DNA of 64,000 nt from Sinorhizobium terangae (GTDB lineage: Bacteria > Pseudomonadota > Alphaproteobacteria > Rhizobiales > Rhizobiaceae): positions 280,127-344,126 of the forward strand of contig NZ_WITC01000036.1 of assembly GCF_009601505.1 (NCBI RefSeq), read 5' to 3'. The notes below the pieces were generated by a model. It was not told where the DNA came from, searched no databases, and saw only the letters and a list, made by a program, of their open reading frames with translations. A program made the translations under genes and the position numbers. Positions 1-7,930 of this stretch are shown here, piece by piece; the stretch's first letter is position 1, and the number at the start of each line of letters is the position of its first letter.

Positions 1-336
1 CCGCCCGCCGATCTCGCCCTCCTCCTGCGCAAGCAGAATGGCAGCCCCTTTGGAGACAATCGGCTCGATGCCGATACGGTTGAGGCAGTGTACCGCCTCC
101 GTCAGTTGCGCGATCAGCCGGCGATTGCGCTCGGCGTTTCTTTCGTAGATCAAAGACAGGTATTCGCAAACGTCTTGTGGCAGGTTCTGCGCGGTTCTTG
201 TCGCCAGGGCGAGGGAAGAAACGGTTAGGCTTTCATTGGCCAGGGCTATGATGCCGTCCCAATCCGCGTTGCTCGGCGGATTGCCATTGAGGCACGACAC
301 AAGTGCAAGCAGGTTTCGGTAGCTAAGCCGCTTCAT
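1..336 (-). CDS. Nucleotidyltransferase-like protein, partial (C-terminus outside window)
   Basis: Reading the minus strand from an ATG at 336 gives an open frame to the window edge, starting MKRLSYRNLLALVSCLNG and containing RNRRLIAQLTEAVHCLNRIG followed by EPIVSKGAAILLAQEE. The last stretch resembles the (V/L)-KGAAL signature of the uncharacterised nucleotidyltransferase family (PF14907 type). The start overlaps the end of the upstream kinase gene by 14 bp, so the two are probably co-translated. In lasso-peptide and related peptide clusters, HprK-like kinases and nucleotidyltransferases of this kind often sit together. The catalytic Asp residues lie beyond the window, so activity cannot be judged. 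Confidence 0.6.
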   Translation of the reverse strand, partial: MKRLSYRNLLALVSCLNGNPPSNADWDGIIALANESLTVSSLALATRTAQNLPQDVCEYLSLIYERNAERNRRLIAQLTEAVHCLNRIGIEPIVSKGAAILLAQEEGEIGGR

Positions 337-1429
337 GATGCCGACTCAGCGCCTCCACGGCTTCGTCGAGCCGCGAGTAGGAAAGTTCGATCGCGCGAGC
401 GCGGCGCATGACGCCGAGCAGGGTTTCGAACTGCGACAGGTCGAGACGCCCCGCCGGCGTGAAGGCCCCGGAAAAGAGCTCGGACAGGACCCGTGCCGGC
501 TCCACGGCCGAAATCGTAACCGGACCCTTCCTGCGGCGGCGAAGAAGCACGATACTGCCAAGCGGAACCCCCTCATGCGGTGCGTAGGGGATCGATGCGA
601 GATAGCGAACGCGCTTCTTGTCGAGGCGGCGGTGGATCGGGGCAGCGGCGATCGCATCGCGGACGACGCCGTCGATCAGGCCCCATGAGCCGCGCTTCAG
701 TGCCGGCGCAAAAGGCACCCCCTGCACCAGGCCATCGGCACCCACAACCGCGATATCATCCCCAGCACAGGCAAAACCAGCTTGGAGAAGGGCTAGCGCG
801 AGCGTCGTCTTGCCGGCACCCGGCGCGCCACAAATGAGCAGGCCCTGTCGGTTCTTTACGAGAAGCGCGGCATGGAGCGCGACATTCCTCCCGAGGCATG
901 CGAGCACATCGTCCGTCAGCATGGTCTTCAGCGCAGGCGCCGCCTCTTCGGCCGCAATGATGGTTCCACGAGAGTGGTTGCGGCTGATGCAAGCTCCGTT
1001 GCCGAAGGCCGCCACCTCGTAGACGAGCGAAGACTTTCGCTCCGGCGTCTCCAGATGCTCGAAAACGGGCAGCACGAGCTCGGCGAGAGGACTATCGTAA
1101 CAGACTATCGAGACAGCAGTTCCTGCCAGATCAAGCACCTGGCTGCGCAGTGGCGGGCCCTCCTCCTCATCAAGGAGGATGTCCAGCAGGCCCTGACGGG
1201 ACCAATGCGCAAGGTATTTCCGCACGGAGGCGCGTGCCGTCGCCCGGCTGGCACCGCGCGCCACGAGGCCCGACACCAATTGCTGGAGCGACGCCGGCTC
1301 GGTGAGAGCGCATGTGAAATAGGCCGTGAGGTCATCGACCTCAAAAATCTGCTGCGACGATTCTACGAAAATCGTCTTGCGTTGGCCCAGCAGAAAAAAA
1401 CGTGCCCCCGCGGAGATGCTGAACTTCAT
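323..1429 (-). CDS. HprK-like kinase with possible PqqD-like N-terminal region
   Basis: The 368-aa product (start at the ATG at 1429; an alternative ATG at 1474 adds 15 residues) has two parts. Residues about 20-85 (VDDLTAYFTCAL...VRKYLAHWSRQGLL) look like the small helical fold of PqqD-type peptide-binding domains; this is a weak visual match. Residues about 180-340 resemble the C-terminal catalytic domain of HPr kinase: His186, a P-loop GAPGAGKT at 201-208, and paired acidic residues DD at 224-225. It lacks the usual HPr-kinase N-terminal domain, so its substrate is probably not HPr. HprK-like enzymes in lasso clusters phosphorylate peptides. It overlaps the nucleotidyltransferase-like gene downstream and is divergent from the small Tat-type peptide gene at 1945, which is a candidate substrate (inference). 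Confidence 0.65.
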   Translation of the reverse strand: MKFSISAGARFFLLGQRKTIFVESSQQIFEVDDLTAYFTCALTEPASLQQLVSGLVARGASRATARASVRKYLAHWSRQGLLDILLDEEEGPPLRSQVLDLAGTAVSIVCYDSPLAELVLPVFEHLETPERKSSLVYEVAAFGNGACISRNHSRGTIIAAEEAAPALKTMLTDDVLACLGRNVALHAALLVKNRQGLLICGAPGAGKTTLALALLQAGFACAGDDIAVVGADGLVQGVPFAPALKRGSWGLIDGVVRDAIAAAPIHRRLDKKRVRYLASIPYAPHEGVPLGSIVLLRRRRKGPVTISAVEPARVLSELFSGAFTPAGRLDLSQFETLLGVMRRARAIELSYSRLDEAVEALSRHHEAA

Positions 1430-1944
1430 TCCAATCGCCCACACCTGCCGTCGCCCAAGGGCGACCCCGCACATGCCTCAAGCATGCGTGCCTATTTGTG
1501 ATGGAAAATCCGAGTTCCCGCCAGCCCAGACTGCCTTGAACACACGAGAATCAAACACGTAAGGCGGTGTTTCGGCGTCTTGTCACGCAAAAGCGGGCCC
1601 GCGCCTGACGCATGGGCCCAGTCCGCTAATCCGCCTGAAAACATCGGTTATTGTAGCTAATAAGCAGGAAGCTTAGGATTCCCGGCTGCTCCGATCCATG
1701 GACTTAAGTCCCATGCGACAAGGGCAAAGGTCTTAGGACCATTGCATGCGGACTCTCGTGATACATACTGGCCTGTCGGCGGGCAGCTTTGTAAGCCGCT
1801 GAGGCGTTGGCAGGTCCCCGAGATAACCGCGATTTTCGGCAGCAAACCAGTCGCGGGACATGCGAGTGAGTTAACGCCAAAGAGTTATATCCCTTTTTAG
1901 CAATTGCTGTAATATAGACAGCGACGAAACCCGGAGGACGCAAG
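1430..1944. other. Divergent intergenic region between kinase and peptide gene
   Basis: About 500 bp separate the divergent kinase and peptide genes. I see no convincing gene in it; the short open frames lack ribosome binding sites. The last 100 bases before the peptide start are AT-richer and are the likely site of its promoter, but I cannot assign clear -35/-10 boxes. Confidence 0.4.
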
Positions 1945-2181
1945 ATGGAGAAGGCTCAAAGGGAACATTCTCCCGCCGAGGAAGATAGACGCGCGTTCCT
2001 GAAAGCTTGCGGCCGTTTTGCGGCCGTCACGCCACCTGCAGTGACGATGCTTTTGTCCACAAGCCTCACATCAAATGCAATCGCGAAATCAGGTAGCGGT
2101 GGCGGATCTGGCGGCGGAAAGGGCAAGGGTGCCGGCAAGGGTAATAAGGGCGGCAAGGGCAAAGGGAAATCCAAGCCCTAA
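1945..2181 (+). CDS. Tat-type exported Gly/Lys-rich small peptide precursor
   Basis: A 78-aa protein with a good ribosome binding site (GGAGG at 1933-1937). Residues 14-20 (DRRAFLK) fit the twin-arginine consensus and are followed by an uncharged segment (CGRFAAVTPPAVTMLLSTSL) and an AxA-type site (AIA, residues 45-47). Cleavage there would leave about 31 residues made almost only of Gly, Lys and Ser (KSGSGGGSGGGKGKG...KGKSKP). The tail is low-complexity and strongly basic. The RRAFLK..GRFA..TPPA..MLLST pattern reminds me of small rhizobial proteins encoded beside HprK-like kinases and nucleotidyltransferases, which is the context here. Role unknown: it could be a modified peptide, a secreted cationic peptide, or a carrier for a cofactor. 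Confidence 0.65.
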   Translation: MEKAQREHSPAEEDRRAFLKACGRFAAVTPPAVTMLLSTSLTSNAIAKSGSGGGSGGGKGKGAGKGNKGGKGKGKSKP

Positions 2182-2183
2182 AA

Positions 2184-2245
2184 ACATTTAGCAATTCAGA
2201 GTGCTACAGCGACCTTTGCGCGTCTGATAAGACGCGCGGCGGGGG
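2184..2245 (-). repeat. RIME1-like mosaic element, truncated copy
   Basis: On the minus strand this matches the first palindrome of the element seen complete at 7735, 12429 and 59271 (CGCGCGTCTTATCAGACGCG arms, then CGCTGTAGCAC and GAATTGC). It lacks the second palindrome and starts 3 bp after the stop codon of the peptide gene, so it may also act as a 3' structure for that transcript. Confidence 0.75.
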
Positions 2246-2650
2246 AGAGCCGATGCGTCGCTCTCGCGGAGCGCCTTCTGCGGCGTCCCCGCCTTTCCGA
2301 TAATGCAGGCGACCTCGTGTCCTGGGCGGAACTGCGACCACGGTCTCGGTCGTCGTCTTTGCTCGGCAAGCAGCATCTATCGCACCGATGTTTCCGCTTA
2401 CGCAGGAACCTCAAGCCAGTCACCTATCGATGTCCAATCCAACGCCGCCGTCCATGTCAGCCCCGAGCACATCGCGGAATTGACCGGAGCGGAGTGGTTT
2501 ACGGCAACGTGATCGTTCTGCCACGGAATAGCCACAGAGCTTAATTGAAACCTCGGACGCCGAGCGGACAGTGATTCGCGCGGTCGCCCGCGCGGTTTGG
2601 CGCTTACCTGAAAAAATGAGCAGCCACTCTTTCGGAGGAGAACACCGAGA
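2246..2650. other. Intergenic, no supported gene
   Basis: About 400 bp between the truncated mosaic element and the DUF930 gene. Short open frames on both strands lack ribosome binding sites and recognisable composition. The ribosome binding site of the next gene (GGAGGAG, about 2634-2640) is at its right end. Confidence 0.4.
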
Positions 2651-3040
2651 ATGAAAGCACTCGCCTGCGCGTTTGTCCTTGGCCTGTCGATCGCAAATCC
2701 GGTAGCTGCGATGGATCAGACTCTCGTGCGACAGTTCGAGAAGCTCGACCCGCAGACGCGCCTGGAACAGCGTTGCGATACCGAGGCGATGGAGCGGATC
2801 AGCGCGGACAAGACGTCATTCAAGCCGGACAAGGTGATCGCCTACACCTTCGCCGATCCAATCTTCAAGGGCGACAAGATGAAGGCGCCGGGTGCGGTGT
2901 TCCGAAGTGGGGGCGATTGGTACAAGCTTGCCTTCAAGTGCCGCACCAACTCAGAGCACCTCGACGTGTTGTCGTTTGAATACAAGATCGGGGAACTTGT
3001 GCCGCGGGAACGCTGGGACCAGCTTTATCTTTACCCCTGA
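2651..3040 (+). CDS. DUF930 family exported protein
   Basis: A 129-aa protein. Residues 1-20 form a Sec-type signal peptide ending ANPVAA. The rest (LDPQTRLEQRCDTEAM, KPDKVIAYTF, GAVFRSGGDWYKLAFKCRT, LSFEYKIG) has the pattern I associate with the DUF930 family of rhizobial periplasmic proteins, including two Cys residues that may form a disulfide. A strong Shine-Dalgarno (GGAGGAG) precedes the ATG. No biochemical role is known for the family and there is no operon partner. Confidence 0.75.
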   Translation: MKALACAFVLGLSIANPVAAMDQTLVRQFEKLDPQTRLEQRCDTEAMERISADKTSFKPDKVIAYTFADPIFKGDKMKAPGAVFRSGGDWYKLAFKCRTNSEHLDVLSFEYKIGELVPRERWDQLYLYP

Positions 3041-3147
3041 CACAGCACGCGGACCCGTAGTCCTGCCCATACTGCCCGCACGGCTAGGGAACGCTGCTTT
3101 CACATCTATATCAGTGAAAGCAGAAAAGACGCCCCAGGTTCGAAATC

Positions 3148-3234
3148 CTAGAGCACGGCAATAAGGAACATCAGCGAGCCGAGCGAAAGCGCGGCCATGA
3201 TGCTCATGAGCACTTTCATCATGTGTTCCGTCAT
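3148..3234 (-). CDS. 28-aa predicted small membrane protein
   Basis: A minus-strand frame MTEHMMKVLMSIMAALSLGS... ending LMFLIAVL codes for a single hydrophobic segment after a short polar N-terminus. A GAGG lies about 12 bp upstream of the ATG, which is a weak ribosome binding site. The hydrophobic pattern with a charged start is typical of one-pass small membrane proteins. There is no homology evidence. Confidence 0.35.
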   Translation of the reverse strand: MTEHMMKVLMSIMAALSLGSLMFLIAVL

Positions 3235-3270
3235 TTCGTACATCCCAGCCTCATTCCCCGACGAACGAAC

Positions 3271-3376
3271 CTAAAGCGCGCCGCATTCAATCGAACTCAT
3301 GCGCCGCGCTTTAGGTCATTGCTTTATGCACGTCGTTGTCCCAAAACCGCTGCACACTTTTGGGCGACATGCATTA
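3271..3376 (+). repeat. Rhizobial intergenic mosaic element (second type)
   Basis: The segment has long inverted arms (CTAAAGCGCG...CGCGCTTTAG around 3271-3315), followed by GTCATTGCTTTATGCA, GTCGTTGTCCCAAAACCGCT and TTTTGGGCGACATGCA with its own internal palindrome (CCCAAAA/TTTTGGG). I recognise this from many Sinorhizobium intergenic regions as a dispersed palindromic repeat related to the RIME group; the exact family name is uncertain. Confidence 0.65.
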
Positions 3377-3569
3377 ACCGCCAGACCGGCGAAACATGCG
3401 TCCGATGCGCCAGCCACGCGCCTGCCGGACAATGACAATTTTCTGACAAATCGGTTAATAAATCACCATATACATGGGGATTAGCCCGCTACGCGCAGAC
3501 CGGCATGGACGAAGGCATCCGGAACTGCACCTCAGTTCCGTCTACCTATAGCGCATCGCGCTTGGTATC

Positions 3570-4700
3570 ATGCATTCGCTCATGGGCACCGCTAAACGCC
3601 CAGCAGGAATGGATTGCATCGCATTGGAAACGACCCTGATAGGAAAAAAGGCGGCCACGAAGAGCCATCGCGCCGGCCAAGGGGTGCTACGCGTCGGTTT
3701 CATTCTCGCACGGAGCTTCACGCTCAGCGCCTTCTCGCTGTTTGCCGATGCCTTGAGGCTTGGCAGCGATATCGAGGACAAGTCGGGCCGGGTGAACTGC
3801 GACTGGGAGGTGCTTGGCAGCACGAGAAACTTCGTCATGTCCAGCTGCGGCATACAGGTGGCGCCCACGGCCTCGCTCCGCCCGCCGACCGAGTTCAGCT
3901 ACATCGCCGTCGTTGGCGGGCGGCTCAACGTCGAAGAGCCGATCGACCGGGAAACGATCAACTATCTTCACCGGGCGGTACGGGCGGGCGTGCCGATCAT
4001 CGGAGTGTGCACGGGAAGCTTCATCCTGGCCGAGGCGGGCGTGCTCGATGGGCATGCCGCCTGCGTCAGCTGGCTCCATCACAATGAGTTTCGATCACGC
4101 TTCCCCGCAATCGCGGTGACGTCAAAGCACATCTTTGTCGAGGACGGCAATGTCATCACCTGCGCCGGAGGCAGCAGCGTCGCTGACCTGGCCACCTATC
4201 TGATCCGCAAACATGTCGGCGAAGAAGCCGAGCGCAACGCGCTCGAAATCATGCAGATCACCCGCCGCAGAGATGCTACCGAAATGCAGACGCGAAATCC
4301 GCTCGGCACGGTCACCGTGCAGGACAAACGGATCAGTCTCGCCCTCATGGTGATGGAGCAGCATCTTGAGGACATCATCGGCATAGACGATGTGGCGAAC
4401 GCGCTCGGCATATCGCGCAGGCAGCTCGAACGCCTGTTCCAGAACGAGCTCGGCGCCACGCCGGTTTCGGTCTATCTGAAACTTCGCCTCGACGCGGCGA
4501 TGCGGCTGGTTGCATCCACCGAAAAGCCGTTGATCGACATTGCGCTCGAAACCGGCTTCGAGAACGTGTCTCACTTTATCCGGAAATTCAGGGAAGCGTT
4601 TTCGCTCACTCCCGGCGCGGCCCGCAAGCAGCTTGCGGCGGCAAAACGCCCGGCTTCTACAGCGCCCCGCGTTTTACCCAACGCGCAAAGCAGCCGTTAA
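3570..4700 (+). CDS. GlxA-type AraC family transcriptional regulator
   Basis: A 376-aa protein with an N-terminal DJ-1/PfpI (class I glutamine amidotransferase-like) ligand domain at about residues 30-220, including GVPIIGVCTGSFILAEAGVL with the nucleophile-elbow Cys, and a C-terminal AraC DNA-binding domain at about 250-355. The second helix-turn-helix region carries the family pattern PLIDIALETGFENVSHFIRK followed by FSLTPGAARKQ. GlxA-like members often control amine, amino-acid or betaine catabolism; the target here is unknown. The gene is monocistronic. The last 13 or so residues (STAPRVLPNAQSSR) are encoded by a mosaic-element-like palindrome. The ATG at 3609 is an alternative start. Confidence 0.85.
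   Translation: MHSLMGTAKRPAGMDCIALETTLIGKKAATKSHRAGQGVLRVGFILARSFTLSAFSLFADALRLGSDIEDKSGRVNCDWEVLGSTRNFVMSSCGIQVAPTASLRPPTEFSYIAVVGGRLNVEEPIDRETINYLHRAVRAGVPIIGVCTGSFILAEAGVLDGHAACVSWLHHNEFRSRFPAIAVTSKHIFVEDGNVITCAGGSSVADLATYLIRKHVGEEAERNALEIMQITRRRDATEMQTRNPLGTVTVQDKRISLALMVMEQHLEDIIGIDDVANALGISRRQLERLFQNELGATPVSVYLKLRLDAAMRLVASTEKPLIDIALETGFENVSHFIRKFREAFSLTPGAARKQLAAAKRPASTAPRVLPNAQSSR
4658..4699 (+). repeat. RIME1-like half element inside the regulator 3' end
   Basis: The run TACAGCGCC-CCGCG...CGCGCAAAG matches the first palindrome of the full RIME1-like copies, with the inverted arms CGCGTT (4668-4673) and AACGCG (4680-4685). It supplies the final codons and comes up to the TAA stop of the AraC-type gene. 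Confidence 0.5.
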
Positions 4701-4735
4701 CCCGTTCGCATTACGCGGTTCCCAGCGGAATTACG

Positions 4736-4978
4736 CTAACCGAAAAGCAATAAAACCGCGCCCACTGCCATCAGAGCCAACCCGGGCCAGTTCCGCGCGA
4801 GGCTGAGAAAGCCCAATCCCTGCCGCTTCGGCTCGAGCGTCGGTCCGGTTCCACCCTGGTCGATTCGGTCCTGCGATTGGGGCGACGGGTTGCTCAAATC
4901 TCGACGGACGAGCGCCTCCCGCGCCATGAAGAGCATGCCGCAGACGAAAAGAACCGCGCCGACCAGAATTGTCCACAC
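4736..4978 (-). CDS. Small two-segment membrane protein
   Basis: The GTG at 4978 is preceded by GGAGGAGG at 5-bp spacing, which decides this start over the longer upstream frame. The 80-aa product begins VWTILVGAVLFVCGMLFMAREALVRRD and ends LALMAVGAVLLLFG, so it has one transmembrane segment at each end joined by a polar linker (SNPSPQSQDRIDQGGTGPTLE). Function unknown; a truncated mosaic element lies just upstream. Confidence 0.6.
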   Translation of the reverse strand: MWTILVGAVLFVCGMLFMAREALVRRDLSNPSPQSQDRIDQGGTGPTLEPKRQGLGFLSLARNWPGLALMAVGAVLLLFG

Positions 4979-4996
4979 ACGCGCCTCCTCCGGCGT

Positions 4997-5040
4997 TCCT
5001 ACAGCGCCGCGCGTCCGATCAGACGCGCAAGGTCGCTGTC
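4997..5040 (+). repeat. RIME1-like mosaic element, truncated copy
   Basis: The first palindrome only (TACAGCGCCGCGCGTCCGAT...ACGCGCAAGGTCGCTGT). The second palindrome is missing. It lies between two small minus-strand genes. Confidence 0.7.
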
Positions 5041-5061
5041 TTTGTGCCTCAGACTTACCGG

Positions 5062-5250
5062 TCAGCGGATGCGGCTTTGAGGCCGGACGATGTTCATCTG
5101 CAACTCGTGACTCGATGCGTACCTGCCGAGTACTTTGATCAGGCGCTTTTCTTCGGCTTTGTGTATGCCGGCCCGCCTGCAATAGTCTGCCACGTCCCAA
5201 ACATGCCTGGCCCGAGACTTGTCGAGCGTTCTGATATCAGCATGTGTCAT
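5062..5250 (-). CDS. Conserved-looking 62-aa hypothetical protein
   Basis: The ATG at 5250 has a good Shine-Dalgarno (GGGAGG, 6-bp spacing). The product MTHADIRTLDKSRARHVWDV... is basic and helical, with no signal peptide or membrane segment. I do not recognise a named family. Composition and ribosome binding site support a real gene. Confidence 0.6.
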   Translation of the reverse strand: MTHADIRTLDKSRARHVWDVADYCRRAGIHKAEEKRLIKVLGRYASSHELQMNIVRPQSRIR

Positions 5251-5457
5251 GCTTCGCCTCCCGGATAGCCTTCAAAGAACGCCGGCAGCGGGGTTTGGTT
5301 CCGCGGGGGCGGGAACTTGACTCGATGTAGCAGCAGGCCACGTCGACAAGCAGGTAACCTCGGTTAGGCGCCGGGTGTCATAGGCATGTCATCTAACGGT
5401 GATGTTTATTCGATGCCTGAGTCCGTCGGAATGGCGCCGCGACTCGTCGCTGGGTAG

Positions 5458-6618
5458 ATGATGCTGAATTTGTTTGACGCCGCCGGTGCGTTCCTGGCCA
5501 TCAATGTGTTGAGCCTGATGATTGCGGGCTGGCGTATCTGGCCGCGTCTGGGCTCGCAGCCTGAGACGCTGCATCGACCTCCAGTTTCTGTCGTGATCCC
5601 GCTATGCGGCCTCGAGGTATTTTCGCGGGAAACGCTGGAGAGCGCGTTTCGCCTGGATTGGCCCGATTATGAAGTCATCTTCTGTGTCGCCGACGCGGGG
5701 GATGCCGTGATCCCATTGATCGAGGAAGTGCGCGAACGCCACCCAGCTATTCCCGCAACGGTTCTTGTCGGTGACGACCTGATCAGCGCCAATCCCAAGC
5801 TGAACAACTGCGTAAAAGGCTGGAATGCGGCATCGCATGAATGGGTGGTTCTCGCCGATTCGAACGTTCTCATGCCGGCCGATTATCTCATTCGCCTGAT
5901 GGCCGTGTGGCGGCAGGATACCGGATTGGTATGCTCGACCCCGCTTGGTTCCCGCCCGCATGGGTTCTGGGCGGAAGTTGAATGTGCGTTCCTCAACGCC
6001 CACCAGGCGCGCTGGCAATACGCCGGAGAAGCCCTTGGATTCGGCTTTGCCCAGGGCAAGAGCATGCTCTGGCGCAAAAGCATGCTGGATGCCCACGGCG
6101 GCATTCAGGCACTGGCGTCGCATATCGCCGAGGATGCGGCCGCAACGAAGCTGGTGAGAAGCCTCGGCTTGAAAGTGCACCTGGTCTCCTCGCCGTTCGA
6201 ACAGCCATTGGGTACCAGGACCTTTCGCGAGGTCTGGGCGCGGCAGTGCCGCTGGGCGAGATTGCGGCGTGTCACCTTTCCTCAATTCTACTCGCCGGAA
6301 ATCCTGCTCGGCGTGATGCCGCCACTTCTGTTGTCGCTGCTCGCCGCCTTCGTTGCAGGTCGCAGCCCGTTTGCGGTTACTGGTTTTGTCGTCGGTGCTG
6401 CCTATTTGCCGGAACTCGCCCTCACCTATCGGAAGAACTGGCACATGTCCCGATGGTCGCTCATCGCCATGTTCACGCGCGATGCTTTGCTTCCAATCAT
6501 ATGGGTTCGAGGCTGGCTGGCGGGCAGCGCCGATTGGCGAGGCAACAGGATGTCGATCGGCTCGCACGAGTCCCGGCTCGAAACGATTGCGCCCCGGCCG
6601 CTCGCAAGCACCTCGTAA
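5458..6618 (+). CDS. GT21/ceramide-glucosyltransferase-like family 2 glycosyltransferase
   Basis: A 386-aa membrane-bound glycosyltransferase. An N-terminal transmembrane segment (about residues 5-28) precedes a GT-A domain beginning RPPVSVVIPLCG. Visible features are the acidic DSN in LADSNVLMPADY, NPKLNNCVKGW, an EDAAATKLV segment supplying the catalytic Asp, and RQCRWARLRR, which fits the (Q/R)XXRW motif of processive and GT21 enzymes. C-terminal hydrophobic segments at about residues 280-345 anchor it. GT21 enzymes add sugar to ceramide or diacylglycerol, and rhizobia are known to carry such glycolipid synthases. HpnI-like hopanoid glycosyltransferases are an alternative. No partner genes adjoin it. 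Confidence 0.75.
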   Translation: MMLNLFDAAGAFLAINVLSLMIAGWRIWPRLGSQPETLHRPPVSVVIPLCGLEVFSRETLESAFRLDWPDYEVIFCVADAGDAVIPLIEEVRERHPAIPATVLVGDDLISANPKLNNCVKGWNAASHEWVVLADSNVLMPADYLIRLMAVWRQDTGLVCSTPLGSRPHGFWAEVECAFLNAHQARWQYAGEALGFGFAQGKSMLWRKSMLDAHGGIQALASHIAEDAAATKLVRSLGLKVHLVSSPFEQPLGTRTFREVWARQCRWARLRRVTFPQFYSPEILLGVMPPLLLSLLAAFVAGRSPFAVTGFVVGAAYLPELALTYRKNWHMSRWSLIAMFTRDALLPIIWVRGWLAGSADWRGNRMSIGSHESRLETIAPRPLASTS

Positions 6619-6770
6619 TCGCGCTGGTGAGGCAGATCAGCAACGGTGATCTGCGGCGTGATGACGGAAAGGACTCGCGTTTGCTGAAAATAGGCGTACC
6701 CTGCCTCCATCATCGGCTCGTTATACGGGCGCCGATGCCTGGAAGATCATAGCGCTTTCGCCCCAAGTTG

Positions 6771-6986
6771 ATGGAATCCGGCGCTATGCCTCGTCTCCAC
6801 CCTCCCCAATCCTTGCGCCGTGGCGAGATCGATCTGCTCGCCCTGTTGTTCGAGCAGCTGCTGGAGGAACGTCAACTACCAAACTGCGGCGAGGAGGCGG
6901 AAGCGCTCGCTGCTCGGTTGTTCTCGATTTTCCAATCCGGCGAGCGAAACGTCGAACGGCTGAGAATGCTGACCATGCATTCCTGA
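6771..6986 (+). CDS. Small helical hypothetical protein, related to the gene at 7408
   Basis: The frame MESGAMPRLHPPQSLRRGEIDL... (ATG 6771; alternative 6786) codes for about 71 aa. Its C-terminal part EAEALAARLFSIFQSGERNVERLR resembles ERAKNLASQIFYLYQSGTRSSHELR of the opposite-strand small gene at 7408-7623. The shared A..L(A)..(L/I)F...QSG.R....LR pattern supports both as real members of one small family. No clear ribosome binding site. Confidence 0.5.
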   Translation: MESGAMPRLHPPQSLRRGEIDLLALLFEQLLEERQLPNCGEEAEALAARLFSIFQSGERNVERLRMLTMHS

Positions 6987-7041
6987 AGGCCACCGGCAGC
7001 GGATCAGCCAGACGTAAGGCAGACCGCAGGAAGGAAAAATC

Positions 7042-7164
7042 ATGAGATCTTACGTTGGGAGCTTCGGGTATCGCTTCAGACCGGTCGAGTTTGCAATCAG
7101 GTCAACCCCCGCACTCTGCATTGGAATGATTGTTTTTATTACCCTGTACGGCGTTCTTTGGTGA
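7042..7164 (+). CDS. 40-aa predicted small membrane protein
   Basis: The ATG is preceded by AGGAAGG with about 7-bp spacing. The product begins MRSYVGSFGYRFRPVEFAIR and ends with one hydrophobic segment (ALCIGMIVFITLYGVLW). The positive N-terminal half and hydrophobic C-terminus suggest a one-pass inner-membrane peptide. No homology is known to me. Confidence 0.45.
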   Translation: MRSYVGSFGYRFRPVEFAIRSTPALCIGMIVFITLYGVLW

Positions 7165-7407
7165 CCGCATCTTGAAAACGGAGCCGGGCGGAGCAGGCCA
7201 TCCAAATCCTGGTGCGAAGCCGCTCCAATGCGCCTTGGCGACGAAGAGGCATGCTGTTGCAAGAGTTCCTGTGAAAAATGAAGAGATCCGCAGCCCGCTA
7301 TAGTGACGAATAAGCCCAGCTGCCTCGCTCCCCTTCCACGCCGCGCAATCTCCAACGTCGTGATGATGTCGGCCGGCGCAGCCTCGCGGGTCGCCGTCCG
7401 TCCTATG

Positions 7408-7623
7408 TCACGACTCGTACTCTGTGAGCCTCTTACGAAGCTCGTGCGAGGAACGCGTCCCGGATTGGTAGAGGTAAAAGATCTGGCTTGCGAGATTCTT
7501 CGCGCGCTCGCCTCGGCGCGACCACCCCCTTCGTACAAGTTCGTCGTCAAAGACCCTGCGCAGATGCACCAGTTGAGCAGGATACATGGGGGAGCGAGTA
7601 TGTGGGAATTGAAGATCAAGCAT
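7408..7623 (-). CDS. Small helical hypothetical protein
   Basis: A 71-aa frame beginning MLDLQFPHTRSPMYPAQLVH. AAGGGA lies upstream of the ATG at 7623; an internal ATG at 7587 is an alternative start. The C-terminal helix resembles that of the gene at 6771 (see there). It is charged, has no membrane segment and is of unknown function. Confidence 0.5.
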   Translation of the reverse strand: MLDLQFPHTRSPMYPAQLVHLRRVFDDELVRRGWSRRGERAKNLASQIFYLYQSGTRSSHELRKRLTEYES

Positions 7624-7734
7624 GGCGCTTTCCCTTACCGGGGCGAAAGCGTGACGAACTTCCGGCCATCGGCGCCCGTATCACTTGCCGATGATCAAAC
7701 CAGTCTACGCCTATCTGCCGGAAGCGCGAGTCAC

Positions 7735-7837
7735 TACAGCGCCGCGCGTCTTATCAGACGCGCAAAGGACGCTGTAGCACTTTGAATTGCTGCATGTTTT
7801 TGTCCTTATATCGGCTACGATTTAAGGAAACATGCAG
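7735..7837 (+). repeat. RIME1-like mosaic element, complete copy
   Basis: About 103 bp with two palindromes: CGCGCGTCTTATCAGACGCG in the left half and TTATATCGGCTACGATTTAA in the right half, linked by GACGCTGTAGCACTTTGAATTGCTGCATG. It ends CATGCAG. The same architecture recurs at 12429 and 59271. It matches the published description of RIME1 (about 108 bp, two palindromes) in Rhizobium and Sinorhizobium. Confidence 0.85.
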
Positions 7838-7930
7838 TAGGGAAATCCGTTGCAGGGTGCGCAACGTGAAATTGGCCCGAGAGACTCGCCCGGAAGGGCT
7901 TAACCGATGGAGATTGGTTCCTAAATGGAA

